64,000 nt of DNA from Blastococcus sp. LR1. GTDB lineage: Bacteria; Actinomycetota; Actinomycetes; Mycobacteriales; Geodermatophilaceae. Shown here piece by piece: positions 1-8,203 of the stretch. Made by a program: the position numbers and the translations under genes. Under the pieces are notes generated by a model. It worked only from the letters and a program-made list of their open reading frames with translations. It searched no databases and was not told the origin of the DNA. The DNA lies in contig NZ_JAIUJY010000001.1 of the NCBI RefSeq assembly GCF_020166105.1, forward strand, positions 496,001-560,000. The letters are read 5' to 3'. How positions within the stretch are numbered: position 1 is the stretch's first letter; every line of letters starts with the position of its first letter.

Positions 1-412
1 CCTCGCCGAGCTGGCGGGTGCTGTCCGCGGGACGTGTCACCTCACCCACCGGCCAGTCGATCGTCCAGATCCCCACCGTGAGAGCCACGAAGGCACCGGC
101 GCCGACCAGGGCGGAGCCGCGGGCGTTGTGGACCATGGTCATCGGCATGAGACCGGCCGGGTTCATCATGAACATGATCATGAAGACCGCCATGATGGCC
201 ATCTCGATGGTCATCATCAGCGCCGTCACGAAGGCCAGGTAGTCCAGGTCGAAGGCGATCAGGACGCCAGTGACGGCGAGGAAAGACGCCAGCAGCGCGA
301 AGGTCGCTCGCGCCATCGAGTCCACGACGAAGACCGCGATGCCGGCGGCCACCGAGAGTGCGCCCAGCACCACCACAGCGGTCACGGCCCAGGCCGACAG
401 GTCGGTCAGCAC
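1..412 (-). CDS. nuoJ: NADH-quinone oxidoreductase subunit J-like, partial
   Basis: Membrane subunit of a complex-I-like enzyme, cut off by the window start after about 137 residues. The GTG start at 412 has a GAGGAG-type ribosome site a few bases upstream. Hydrophobic helices cover about residues 8-28, 33-47 and 52-81, the last very Met-rich (runs such as MAIMAVFMIMFMMN), then a fourth near 98-115. This helix order fits NuoJ. It lies 34 bp downstream of nuoH on the same strand, so the operon continues out of the window, presumably to nuoK-L-M-N. NuoJ identity rests on topology and gene order; sequence conservation is weak. Confidence 0.72.
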   Translation of the reverse strand, partial: MLTDLSAWAVTAVVVLGALSVAAGIAVFVVDSMARATFALLASFLAVTGVLIAFDLDYLAFVTALMMTIEMAIMAVFMIMFMMNPAGLMPMTMVHNARGSALVGAGAFVALTVGIWTIDWPVGEVTRPADSTRQLGE

Positions 413-446
413 GACGGGGCTCCTCTTCCGGCCATGCTCCACTCCC

Positions 447-1403
447 TCACGCGTAGAAGCCGGACAGGGACAGGACGGCGACCACCAGCGCCTGGAGCAG
501 CGTCAGCGGGATGAGGACCATCCACGCGACCTCCACGAACCTCTCGGGTCGCACGACCGGCAGCCGTCGCCCTATCAGGACGAACAGGACGACCACTCCG
601 ACCGTCTTGACCAGTTGCCAGACCGGACCGGGCAGCCACGGTCCTGCATCGCCGCCGAGGAAGGCTGCGGTCGCCATGGCGGCCGCGGCCCCGAGAAACG
701 CCGCCCGGCCCAGCTCCACGAGCAGGCGCTCCACCCCCGAGAGCTCGGAGCGCACCCCGCCGGCGACGTCGACACCCGCAGGAGACGCGAACGGGCCCCA
801 GAAGGCAAAAGCGGCAGCCGTGGCCAGGAACACGGCGAAGGCCACCGGCATGGTGAGGACGAACCACAAGCTCTCCTGCGCCGCCACGACGTCCGTCGCG
901 CGCAACGACTGGGCGCCGATCCCGACCGTGATGAGGGAGAACATCAACGGGAGCTCGTAGGAGAGTCCCTGGATCAGGAAGCGGTATCCGCCCGTGAGGG
1001 CATGGACAGCGTTCGGTCCCCACCCGACCAGCCACACCGCAGCCCACAGGATCGACTCCATGGCGTTGAACCACACCAAGTCGGCACTCGTGGACAGCAG
1101 CGTCCGGCCGCCGAGCGGGACGACCGCGAGAGAGAGCAGCGCCAGCACCGGTACCGACGCACAACCCAGCCGCCACAGCAGCGAGTCCGGGGCCAGGGTC
1201 GTGCGCCGCTCCTCGGCCATCAGCCGGACCCCTGATCGCAGGGGCTCCCACATGGCCCTGGACCCGGCCCCGCTGACGACGAGGCGGTCCACCGCCGCCA
1301 CGCCGAAAGCCAGGAGAAGGGCGACGACGGCGACCAGCAGCACCGCAGGCGCCAGGCCCCAGGCGGCCGCCGACGTCGCGATACCTGCGCCTGAGTCAGA
1401 CAC
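447..1403 (-). CDS. nuoH: NADH-quinone oxidoreductase subunit H-like
   Basis: Membrane subunit that in complex I helps form the quinone cavity and couples to proton translocation. It has 318 residues and about eight hydrophobic helices. The first cytoplasmic loop (about residues 45-75) keeps only a faint version of the NuoH motif that normally reads GP-x-G-QP-x-ADG-x-K. Here it is MWEPLRSGVRLMAEERR, so the quinone-site region is divergent. The start overlaps the end of the upstream fused NuoB/NuoD-like gene by 8 bp, indicating translational coupling. A divergent paralogue of NuoH is more likely than the housekeeping subunit. Confidence 0.8.
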   Translation of the reverse strand: MSDSGAGIATSAAAWGLAPAVLLVAVVALLLAFGVAAVDRLVVSGAGSRAMWEPLRSGVRLMAEERRTTLAPDSLLWRLGCASVPVLALLSLAVVPLGGRTLLSTSADLVWFNAMESILWAAVWLVGWGPNAVHALTGGYRFLIQGLSYELPLMFSLITVGIGAQSLRATDVVAAQESLWFVLTMPVAFAVFLATAAAFAFWGPFASPAGVDVAGGVRSELSGVERLLVELGRAAFLGAAAAMATAAFLGGDAGPWLPGPVWQLVKTVGVVVLFVLIGRRLPVVRPERFVEVAWMVLIPLTLLQALVVAVLSLSGFYA

Positions 1404-3102
1404 CGGCCGCCTCCGAGTGCTCCAGGGCGGTCTGTCGCGACAGCGGCAAGCTCGCCAGAGTCAGCCGCGCGGCGCCGATCTCGGCGCCCTCCAGCAACGT
1501 GGCCACGGTGTCCAGCCGCAGCTCCGGGAGCGGCTCCGGCGCGTGCTGCTCACCGGCGGCGGTGTCGCACCACCGCCTGACGCGATCCAGCACGTCTCCC
1601 TCGAGAGGGCCGCTCCCCTCCGTGGTCATCACTCCGGTCCCGCGAGCCGACCAGGCCAGCGTTCGTGAACGGCGCACCCGACGCGCCACCCGCACGGCGA
1701 GCCGGTCAGCCTGCGCCACTACGTCCGGGTCGTGCGACATAAGGCCGGCTCGGGCCTGCCGGGCCTCATGCGCGGCCAATGGCCACCCTGCGACGTCCAG
1801 GAAGCGCGCTAGCCGGTCCAGGGCAGCCGGCCGACTGTCCCCGGCGTCCAGGGCGTCGGCGCTCGCCCCTTCCTGATCGAGCCAGGACAAACCGACGCCG
1901 GTCAGGACGTCGCCCTGCAGACGGCCGCGCAGCAGCAGACCCGTGGGCCAGCCGGGCAGCACCGGCCCCAGGGAGACCTTGAGCTCGTCGAGCTGGAGTC
2001 CATCGCGGTCGGTCGCTGTCTCCGCCATCGGCAGCCCCGCAACATCCATGCCGCCGTGCCCGCTGTGGTCCATGCCTCCGTGGCCGCCGTGGCCCATCGC
2101 GGCGTGGTCCATACCGCCGTGCTCCGAACCGCCGTGGTCCATACCCCCGTCGTCGGAACCGCCGTGGTCCATGCCGCTGTGGTCCATCGCGGCATGGTCG
2201 ATTTCGCCGTCGTCCGAGCCACCGTCCTCAGAATCGCCATGACTCATGCCGGCGTGGCCCATCGCGGCGTGATCCATACCGACCTGGTCCATAGCGCCGT
2301 CGTCAGAGTCGTCGCCGTGGTCCATGCCGACGTGGCCCGTCGCGGCGTGGTCCATACCGCGGTCATCGGAGCCGCCGTGGTCCATACCCCCGTCGTCAGA
2401 ATCGCCGTGGTCCATGCCGCCGTGGTCCATGCCGCTGTGGTCCATGCCGCTGTGGTCCATGCCGCTGTGGTCCATGCCGCTGTGGTCCATGCCGCTGTGG
2501 TCCATCGCGGCATGGTCGATTCCGCCGTCGTCCGAGCCACCGTCCTCAGAATCGCCATGACTCATGCCGGCGTGGCCCATCGCGGCGTGATCCATTCCGC
2601 CGCCGTCGGAACCACCGTGGCCCATTCCGCCGTGGTCCATTCCGCCGTGCCCCATCGCGGCGTGATCCATTCCGCCGCCGTCGGAACCACCGTGGTCCAT
2701 GCCGCCGTGATCCATACCGCCGTGGTCACGGGTCCTCTGGAGCAGGTCTTGGGGATCGGGCCGGGATGAGTCGCGCAACCGGCCACGACTGGCAGCGACC
2801 CTGAGGGCGCTCGCCGCCTCGTCCAGGGTGGCAACCAGAGGGGCGCCTGCCTCCAGTCGTACTCGATGCCGCGGCTCGGGGATCTGGGACCAGATCACGT
2901 CGACCGCTCGGGCGAGCGCCTCACCCGGTGTGCCGAGGACGAGGAGAAGGTCCGAATCGGCTGGCGACAGGGCCGCTCTCCACCCGCGTCGATCGAGTTC
3001 CTCCTCCAAGGACCAACGCAGCTGCTGGACATCAGGAGCGTCGACGACGAGCACGCGGGGCCTGGCGAACGCCCACTCCCGTAGGCCCCGGATCAGGTCC
3101 AT
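1396..3102 (-). CDS. Fused NuoB-like / Met-Asp-His repeat / NuoD-like protein
   Basis: A 568-residue protein between nuoA and nuoH, where nuoB, C and D normally sit. Residues about 1-110 resemble NuoB around the stretch SDLLLVLGT...IPEPR (canonical: ADVLIVAGT...MPEPRW) but contain no cysteine, so the N2 [4Fe-4S] cluster cannot be bound. Residues 126-353 are a low-complexity array of DHGGM/DHSGM/DHAAM units with, by my count, 35 His and even more Met and Asp. Residues about 370-568 resemble a short NuoD: LGPVLPG in place of the LGPQHPSTHG signature, then RVRRSRTLAW and GDVLDRVRRW; the quinone-site His is missing. The ATG at 3102 overlaps nuoA by 10 bp. The array is probably a copper-binding linker by composition. 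Function is unknown; homology of both ends is inferred from motifs. Confidence 0.7.
   Translation of the reverse strand: MDLIRGLREWAFARPRVLVVDAPDVQQLRWSLEEELDRRGWRAALSPADSDLLLVLGTPGEALARAVDVIWSQIPEPRHRVRLEAGAPLVATLDEAASALRVAASRGRLRDSSRPDPQDLLQRTRDHGGMDHGGMDHGGSDGGGMDHAAMGHGGMDHGGMGHGGSDGGGMDHAAMGHAGMSHGDSEDGGSDDGGIDHAAMDHSGMDHSGMDHSGMDHSGMDHSGMDHGGMDHGDSDDGGMDHGGSDDRGMDHAATGHVGMDHGDDSDDGAMDQVGMDHAAMGHAGMSHGDSEDGGSDDGEIDHAAMDHSGMDHGGSDDGGMDHGGSEHGGMDHAAMGHGGHGGMDHSGHGGMDVAGLPMAETATDRDGLQLDELKVSLGPVLPGWPTGLLLRGRLQGDVLTGVGLSWLDQEGASADALDAGDSRPAALDRLARFLDVAGWPLAAHEARQARAGLMSHDPDVVAQADRLAVRVARRVRRSRTLAWSARGTGVMTTEGSGPLEGDVLDRVRRWCDTAAGEQHAPEPLPELRLDTVATLLEGAEIGAARLTLASLPLSRQTALEHSEAAGV
2044..2727 (-). 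repeat. 15-bp-unit repeat array encoding Met-Asp-His linker
   Basis: In-frame array of degenerate 15-bp units (five codons, D-H-x-x-M). Perfect tandem copies of GCCGCTGTGGTCCAT (plus-strand reading) lie at about 2429-2503. A block of about 109 bp is duplicated: 2169-2277 matches 2487-2595 with one mismatch that I could see. This points to recent slippage and unequal exchange inside the gene while the reading frame was kept. Confidence 0.9.
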
Positions 3103-3467
3103 CGCAGCCCACCTTCGCGCCAGACGTAGACAACCCCGACGACGAGCACCGAGAGGAAGGCGAACATCTCGACGACCGCACTCGTCCCCATCTCGGCGAT
3201 CACGACGGCCCACGGGTACATGAAGATCATTTCCATGTCGAAAGCCAGGAAAAGGATCGTCACGGCGTACCACCGCGCGTGGTATCGGGAGACGGCGTGC
3301 TGCTGCGGGGGCATGCCGGACTCGAACGGAAGGGCCGAGACCGGACGCCGGGCACCGCTGAGCACCGACGAGGCCGCGTAGAGGCTCAGGACGAGCACAG
3401 CGACCAGTGCGAGCAGCGACAGCAAGGCGATCAACGGGCTCGTTCCTCCCTCACCGTGGTCGTACAC
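3093..3467 (-). CDS. nuoA: NADH-quinone oxidoreductase subunit A-like
   Basis: Small membrane subunit, 124 residues, GTG start. Three helices at about 12-33, 66-88 and 94-115. The family signature is clear: a PFESG motif in the first loop and YHARWY...FLAFDMEMIFMYPWA in the second helix, matching the canonical R-F-x-IFDVE-x-FLFPWA. It is the first gene of the module running to nuoJ. A possible -10 (TATAAC, minus strand, 3501-3496) lies about 29 bp upstream of the start; no strong ribosome site is visible. Confidence 0.88.
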   Translation of the reverse strand: MYDHGEGGTSPLIALLSLLALVAVLVLSLYAASSVLSGARRPVSALPFESGMPPQQHAVSRYHARWYAVTILFLAFDMEMIFMYPWAVVIAEMGTSAVVEMFAFLSVLVVGVVYVWREGGLRWT

Positions 3468-3495
3468 CCGCGGAGCGAGCTCCGGCGGCAGAGCG

Positions 3496-3501
3496 AGTTA
3501 T
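3496..3501 (-). promoter_or_regulatory. Possible -10 element for nuoA operon
   Basis: TATAAC on the minus strand in an otherwise GC-rich 170-bp gap, about 29 bp before the nuoA start. No convincing -35 was found. Confidence 0.3.
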
Positions 3502-3638
3502 ATCCGGACGATCTCACGGATGACCACGTGCTGCATCGGTAGCGGCCAGGGGGAACGGTTCAACCGACTGAGGCACGGTCCTCGCACCGGCTGCTGAGGG
3601 CAACCGCCGACGACGTCCGTTCCGCTCCAGGCGACGGT

Positions 3639-3661
3639 GGGGGCGGCGGGCCGCCGCCCCC
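3639..3661 (-). terminator. GC-rich hairpin after copA
   Basis: GGGGGCGGCGG-G-CCGCCGCCCCC, an 11-bp perfect inverted repeat immediately beyond the copA stop codon (3663-3665). No U-tract follows, as is usual in actinobacteria. It separates the copA operon from the nuoA operon on the same strand. Confidence 0.65.
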
Positions 3662-3662
3662 G

Positions 3663-6023
3663 TCAGCTTCCCGAGGCGCCGACCGGCGCACCGTCCGCCG
3701 GCATGGTCTCGGGGCGGCGGTTCACCGCCGCCCCGCCATCCGTACGGTTTGCCGCGAGCGCCTTGAACCGGCGCAGCCGCAGACTGTTCGAGACCACGAA
3801 TACCGAGGAGAAAGCCATTGCCGCCCCCGCCAGCAGCGGGTTGAGCAGGCCGGCGGCCGCCAGCGGCAGTGCCGCCACGTTGTAGGCGAAGGCCCAGAAC
3901 AGGTTTCCCTTGATGGTGCTCAGCGTCTTGCGGGAAAGCCTGATCGCATCAGCGGCGGCCCGGAGGTCGCCGCGCACGAGGGTCAGATCGCTGGCCTCTA
4001 TCGCCGCGTCGGTACCGGTGCCCATGGCCAGACCGAGGTCGGCCTGCGCCAGAGCGGCGGCGTCGTTCACGCCGTCCCCGACCATGGCGACGACCTTGCC
4101 CTCGCTCTGGAGCCGCTTCACGACGTCGACCTTGTCCTGCGGCAGGACCTCTGCGATGACCTGGTCGATGCCCACCTGGGCGGCCACCGAGCGGGCGACC
4201 GTTGCGTTGTCGCCGGTGAGCAGCACCGGGGTCAGCCCCAGGCCCCTCAGCTGCCTGATCGCCTCGGCCGACGTTGCCTTGACGGCGTCGGCGACCACCA
4301 GGACGCCGCGCACTGCGCCGTCCCACCCCACCACGACTGCCGTCCTGCCCGCCGTTTCGGCTGCCGCCTTGGCGCGCTCCACATCCGCCGGGAGGTGCTG
4401 GGACCAGTCAGCCAGCAGTCGCGTCCGGCCCACGAGGACCGCATGGCCGTCCACGACGCCACGGACGCCGAGGCCCTCGACGTTCGTGAAGCCCTCGACG
4501 GGGGGCAGGCTTCCGACCCGCTCCGTCGCACCCTTGGCGATCGCCTGCGCGATCGGGTGCTCGGAGGCGTCCTCGAGCGCACCGGCCAGCCGCAGCAGCT
4601 CGTCGCCGTCCACACCGTCGGCGGGGACGACGTCGAGAAGCGTCATCCGGCCGGTGGTGACGGTCCCGGTCTTGTCGAGGACGACGGTGTCGACCTTCCG
4701 CGTGGACTCGAGAACCTCGGGCCCCTTGATCAGGATGCCGAGCTGAGCGCCACGGCCGGTGCCGACCATGAGGGCGGTGGGAGTAGCGAGACCGAGCGCG
4801 CACGGGCAGGCGATGATCAGGACGGCCACGGTGGCGGTGAAGGCCACCGAGATACCGGCTCCCGTGCCGATCCAGAAACCGAGGGTTGCGACGGCGAGTG
4901 CGATCACGATCGGCACGAAGATGCCGGACACCCGGTCGGCGAGGCGCTGGACCTCGGCCTTGCCGTTCTGCGCGTCCTCGACCAGCCGCGCCATCTGTGC
5001 CAACTGGGTGTCCGACCCGATGCGCGTGGCCCGCACGACGATGCGTCCGCCGGCGTTGACGGTGGCACCGACGAGGGAGTCACCGGGGCCGACCTCGACC
5101 GGGACGCTCTCGCCGGTGAGCATGGAGGCGTCCACGGCCGATGACCCCTCGGTGATGACACCGTCGGTGGCGACCTTCTCCCCCGGCCGGACGACGAACA
5201 GGTCGTCCACGGTCAACCGCTCGACGCCGATCCGCTCCTCGCGGCCCCCGCGCAGGACCGACACCTCCTTCGCGCCCATCTCCAGCAGCGCGCGGAGCGC
5301 CGCCCCGGCCCGCCGCTTGGAGCGCGCCTCGAAGTACCGCCCGGCCAGGATGGCGGTAGTGACGCCGGCGGCCACCTCCAGGTAGATGTTCGCCGCACCG
5401 TCGGTGGCACGGATGGTCAGCTCGAACGGGTGGATCATCCCCGGTTCTCCGGCGGTGCCGAGGAAGAGCGCGTACAGCGACCACTCGAATGCGGCGATCG
5501 TGCCCATCGACACGAGCGTGTCCATGGTGGAACTGCCGTGACGGAGGTTCGTCCAGGCGGCGCGGTGGAACGGCAGAGCACCCCACACGACGACCGGCGC
5601 GGCGAGGGTGAGAGACAGCCACTGCCAGTACGTGAACTGCAGCGCCGGAACCATCGCCAGCGCGATGACCGGCACGGTCAGCGCAGTCGACACCAGCAGT
5701 CGCTGGCGCAGCGCCCGGACGGGGTCGTTGTCGTCCGCGCCATCGACCGCCGCACCGGCGCCTTCTGGACGGGGCGGCTCCGGCAGCCGGGCCGAGTACC
5801 CGGCCTTCTCCACGGCGGCGAGCAGGTCGTCGGTGCTGACCTCCCCGCCGTAGCTGATCTTGGCCTTCTCGGTGGCGTAGTTCACCGTGGCGGTGACTCC
5901 GTCGAGCTTGTTGAGCCGCTTCTCGATCCGCGCTGCGCACGACGCGCAGGTCATGCCGGTGATGGCGAGTTCGACCTGCTCACCGCCCGGCGTGGGCGTC
6001 GTGGCGTTCGTTGCGGAGCTCAT
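3663..6023 (-). CDS. copA: Cu(I)-exporting P1B-type ATPase
   Basis: Exports cytosolic Cu(I) across the membrane, driven by ATP. The protein has 786 residues and starts at ATG 6023 after AGGAGA. Visible features: an N-terminal heavy-metal domain with GMTCASC (about residues 24-30), about eight membrane helices, the metal-site CPC in [14 protein letters not shown], the phosphorylated Asp in DKTGT, the SEHP motif, and [10 protein letters not shown] of the hinge. The last helices carry YN and MxxSS, the P1B-1 signature for Cu(I)/Ag(I). It is the last gene of csoR-copZ-peptide-copA. Confidence 0.96.
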   Translation of the reverse strand: MSSATNATTPTPGGEQVELAITGMTCASCAARIEKRLNKLDGVTATVNYATEKAKISYGGEVSTDDLLAAVEKAGYSARLPEPPRPEGAGAAVDGADDNDPVRALRQRLLVSTALTVPVIALAMVPALQFTYWQWLSLTLAAPVVVWGALPFHRAAWTNLRHGSSTMDTLVSMGTIAAFEWSLYALFLGTAGEPGMIHPFELTIRATDGAANIYLEVAAGVTTAILAGRYFEARSKRRAGAALRALLEMGAKEVSVLRGGREERIGVERLTVDDLFVVRPGEKVATDGVITEGSSAVDASMLTGESVPVEVGPGDSLVGATVNAGGRIVVRATRIGSDTQLAQMARLVEDAQNGKAEVQRLADRVSGIFVPIVIALAVATLGFWIGTGAGISVAFTATVAVLIIACPCALGLATPTALMVGTGRGAQLGILIKGPEVLESTRKVDTVVLDKTGTVTTGRMTLLDVVPADGVDGDELLRLAGALEDASEHPIAQAIAKGATERVGSLPPVEGFTNVEGLGVRGVVDGHAVLVGRTRLLADWSQHLPADVERAKAAAETAGRTAVVVGWDGAVRGVLVVADAVKATSAEAIRQLRGLGLTPVLLTGDNATVARSVAAQVGIDQVIAEVLPQDKVDVVKRLQSEGKVVAMVGDGVNDAAALAQADLGLAMGTGTDAAIEASDLTLVRGDLRAAADAIRLSRKTLSTIKGNLFWAFAYNVAALPLAAAGLLNPLLAGAAMAFSSVFVVSNSLRLRRFKALAANRTDGGAAVNRRPETMPADGAPVGASGS

Positions 6024-6076
6024 CGGGTTCTCCTGTCGGTGGTGCCGAGGTGTTGCAGGCGACTGCGGCGTACCGC

Positions 6077-6247
6077 TCAGCCGTCGCCGTCCATGTCCAT
6101 CCCGCCGTGCCCGTCCTCGGTCTGCACGACTGGGCTTGGGTCGGCCGCGGGGCCGACCGGGCCGACGGCGTTGCCGACGGCCAAGGCTCCAGCGAAGACG
6201 ACCGCCAACGCCGCCAAGTAGGCCCCGAGCTTGGTAGCTGCGTTCAC
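6077..6247 (-). CDS. Small membrane peptide with Met/His/Asp tail
   Basis: 56 residues with GTG start 6247, preceded by GGAAGGAG at good spacing. One hydrophobic helix (about residues 8-29) is followed by a Pro-rich segment and the tail [13 protein letters not shown], which resembles Cu-binding Met/His clusters. It lies 53 bp upstream of copA and downstream of copZ in the same operon. It looks like the start of longer actinobacterial envelope metal-binding proteins, but here it stops after the first His/Met cluster. A role in handing copper to or from CopA is an inference from context. Confidence 0.6.
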   Translation of the reverse strand: MNAATKLGAYLAALAVVFAGALAVGNAVGPVGPAADPSPVVQTEDGHGGMDMDGDG

Positions 6248-6325
6248 ATCCCACTCCTTCCTCTCGCGGGCGACGGGGTCACCCGGGCGTCGCGACCGCG
6301 CGCATCGAGACCCGGACAAAGGGCG

Positions 6326-6529
6326 TCAGGCAAGCCCGTAGCCGGCCTCCTCGACGGCGGCACGCACGGCTGCTTCGTCGACGTCGCTCTCACTGCTGAC
6401 AGTCAGTTCTCCGGTGGGCAGGTCCACAGCGACGTCGGAGACGCCGGGGACCTGGCTGACTTCCTCCGTGACGGAGTTGACGCAGTGCCCACAGGTCATG
6501 CCGACGACGGTGTAGGTGGCGGTGCTCAT
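6326..6529 (-). CDS. copZ: CopZ-like copper chaperone
   Basis: 67-residue heavy-metal-associated domain with the Cu(I)-binding loop GMTCGHC near residue 10 and the usual beta-alpha-beta-beta-alpha-beta pattern. It is expected to carry Cu(I) in the cytosol to CopA and CsoR. ATG 6529 is chosen because AGGAGG lies 8 bp upstream; an ATG eight codons earlier is in frame but has no ribosome site. Second gene of the csoR operon, and nearly identical in the metal loop to the second CopZ at 8,204-8,470. Confidence 0.93.
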   Translation of the reverse strand: MSTATYTVVGMTCGHCVNSVTEEVSQVPGVSDVAVDLPTGELTVSSESDVDEAAVRAAVEEAGYGLA

Positions 6530-6606
6530 CGATGTGTCCTCCTGATTCGTCATTGGACGGGCGGTGTGGTGCGCCCTCCCGGAAGCCCCAGGAGTTCAGT
6601 TGCAGG

Positions 6607-6912
6607 TCAGGAGCGCACCAGGCGTGCGATGGCCTCGGACGCCTCTTTGACCTTTTCGTCAGCCTCCCGCCCGCCGGCCGCCGCTGCCTGGACGACGCAG
6701 TGGCTCATGTGCTCCTCGAGGAGCCCCAGGGCCACCGACTGCAACGCCTTCGTGCTGGCGGACACCTGGGTGAGGATGTCGATGCAGTACTTCTCCTCCT
6801 CGACCATGCGCTGGAGCCCACGGACCTGCCCCTCGATGCGGCGCAGGCGCTTGAGGTAGTCGTCCTTGCGGTGGATGTACCCGTGCCCGCCAGCGTCCTC
6901 CGGATGCGTCAT
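6607..6912 (-). CDS. csoR: CsoR copper-sensing repressor
   Basis: 101-residue all-helical CsoR/RcnR-family repressor that releases DNA on binding Cu(I). The complete Cu(I) ligand set is present: Cys43, His68 and Cys72 (in KYC and HMSHC). It starts with MTHPEDAGGH and has the conserved RLRRIEGQVRGL. It leads the operon with copZ, the 56-residue peptide and copA. A TACCCC-N3-GGGGTA dyad 40 bp upstream (6952-6966) implies autoregulation. Confidence 0.94.
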   Translation of the reverse strand: MTHPEDAGGHGYIHRKDDYLKRLRRIEGQVRGLQRMVEEEKYCIDILTQVSASTKALQSVALGLLEEHMSHCVVQAAAAGGREADEKVKEASEAIARLVRS

Positions 6913-6951
6913 CTCGTCCTCTCCACGGCTGTATCGATCCGGAAACCACGG

Positions 6952-6966
6952 TACCCCTCCGGGGTA
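6952..6966. promoter_or_regulatory. CsoR operator
   Basis: TACCCC-TCC-GGGGTA, a perfect 6-bp inverted repeat with 3-bp spacer, 40 bp upstream of csoR. It resembles known CsoR operators, which are G-tract/C-tract dyads. Same architecture as 8635-8649. Confidence 0.8.
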
Positions 6967-7071
6967 TTCCCACAACTGGCACTCGAACGCCCGGAGACGT
7001 CTTCTCCGACCCCGAGATCGGCTGCAGCCTCGCCCCCGGCCAGGAAGGACGTCGACGAGCGCCACCGGGAG

Positions 7072-7983
7072 CTACGCGCCGCCGTACCCGTGGTCGGCGG
7101 CGTAGCGCGCAAGCACCGTCGGGGAGGAATCGTCCCGAGCCACGAACTGCTGCCCGAGGAGGTAGGCGTAGTCGTCGACTGCCTCGCTCACGACACGGCC
7201 CGCCAGACGCAGGTCATCCCGCGCCGACTCCTCCGCGGCCCGGGCCAGTTGTAGCAGGTACGGGAGCTTCGCCGGGAGGGAAGCGTTCGGATCGCCTTCA
7301 CGGAAGTAGTACGTCTCCGAGTACTGGGTGAGGTCGACGCGGACCTGGACCAGTTCCCCTGCCAGCGAGTGCAGGAGCGTGGAAGCCGCGGACGAATCCT
7401 GCGTCGACAGCGCCTCTGCGGCGCCGCTGCGTTCGAGAAGCGCCAGCCGGATGGCCAGGGCGCGCCGACGGGCCAGCGCGGGGTAGATCTGCAGGATCCA
7501 CGACACCGCCGCGGTCAGCAGGGCGAAACCGATGAGGGCCTCCAGCGGTGCTGCGAGCCGCAGCCAGGTGAACGTCGGGACGATGTCGCCGTAGCCGAGC
7601 GTCGCAACGGTCACGAAGGAGACGTAGAGCGAGTCCAGGAGGTCGGACCGCTGAGACGGGACGAGGCCGGAGCTGAAGGAAAAGCCCTCGGCCATGTGCG
7701 GCCAGTAGATCAACGTCCAGCCGATGACGATCAACAGGAGCCAGGCGACGATCACGCACAAGATGGCGAGGGGCCCGACCACCGAGCTCTGCTTCTCACG
7801 ACGCTTGAGCCACCGCGACCCCCGCCACACCGCCTGGATGACCAGCCCGCTGATGGACCCCTGCCCGCTGGGGTGCCAAATGGTGTGGAACATGTCCCGT
7901 AGGACCAACAGCACGACGAGCGCGCCGAGCCGAGATGAGCCAGTCCATGGGCGCCTCTCACCGAACCTTTCGATACTCGTCAA
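7072..7983 (-). CDS. Two-helix potassium channel family protein
   Basis: Ion-channel protein with the K+ selectivity filter TVATLGYGD between two hydrophobic helices, and a cytoplasmic C-terminal helical domain of about 130 residues. The start is uncertain. The frame is open to 8100, TTG 7983 gives 303 residues, and the first helix begins near LVVLLVLRDMFHT. An ATG at 7948 (MDWLIS...) with a good GAGAGG site is out of frame, which hints at an N-terminal frameshift (see findings). Located between the csoR operon and copZ2; no clear link to copper. Confidence 0.75.
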   Translation of the reverse strand: MTSIERFGERRPWTGSSRLGALVVLLVLRDMFHTIWHPSGQGSISGLVIQAVWRGSRWLKRREKQSSVVGPLAILCVIVAWLLLIVIGWTLIYWPHMAEGFSFSSGLVPSQRSDLLDSLYVSFVTVATLGYGDIVPTFTWLRLAAPLEALIGFALLTAAVSWILQIYPALARRRALAIRLALLERSGAAEALSTQDSSAASTLLHSLAGELVQVRVDLTQYSETYYFREGDPNASLPAKLPYLLQLARAAEESARDDLRLAGRVVSEAVDDYAYLLGQQFVARDDSSPTVLARYAADHGYGGA

Positions 7984-8203
7984 CCAGCGCCGTCCGGGGC
8001 CCGGACGACACCCGAGCGCCTGGGGTGAAGTCGAAGCGGGTGTGTCAACCGTGGGTGCGCGGCCGCTCGACGCATGCCGGCACCTGATGCCGAACCACAC
8101 GTCTGGCTACGGAAGCCCGCGGCGGGGATCCTCGGACTGCTGGGCAGAGCAGCAGCCCGAGAAGTCCCGCTGCCGTGGGAGCAGGCGCCCACGGACCAGC
8201 CTC

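Noticed and set aside
2044-2727. CRISPR-like array because of short regular repeats
   Set aside because: Units are contiguous 15-bp codon repeats without unique spacers and lie in frame inside a gene with conserved flanks.
2056-2769. Plus-strand open frames rich in Val/His across the repeat region
   Set aside because: They are the mirror of the repeated DHxxM codons; no start signal and no family features.
3103-3273. Longer start for the NuoB/NuoD-like fusion
   Set aside because: The extra residues overlap nuoA in another frame and are Arg-rich nonsense; ATG 3102 fits the 10-bp overlap of a coupled operon.
6024-6254. 77-residue extension of CopA
   Set aside because: It overlaps the 56-residue peptide gene in another frame; ATG 6023 has an AGGAGA site and the normal CopA start.
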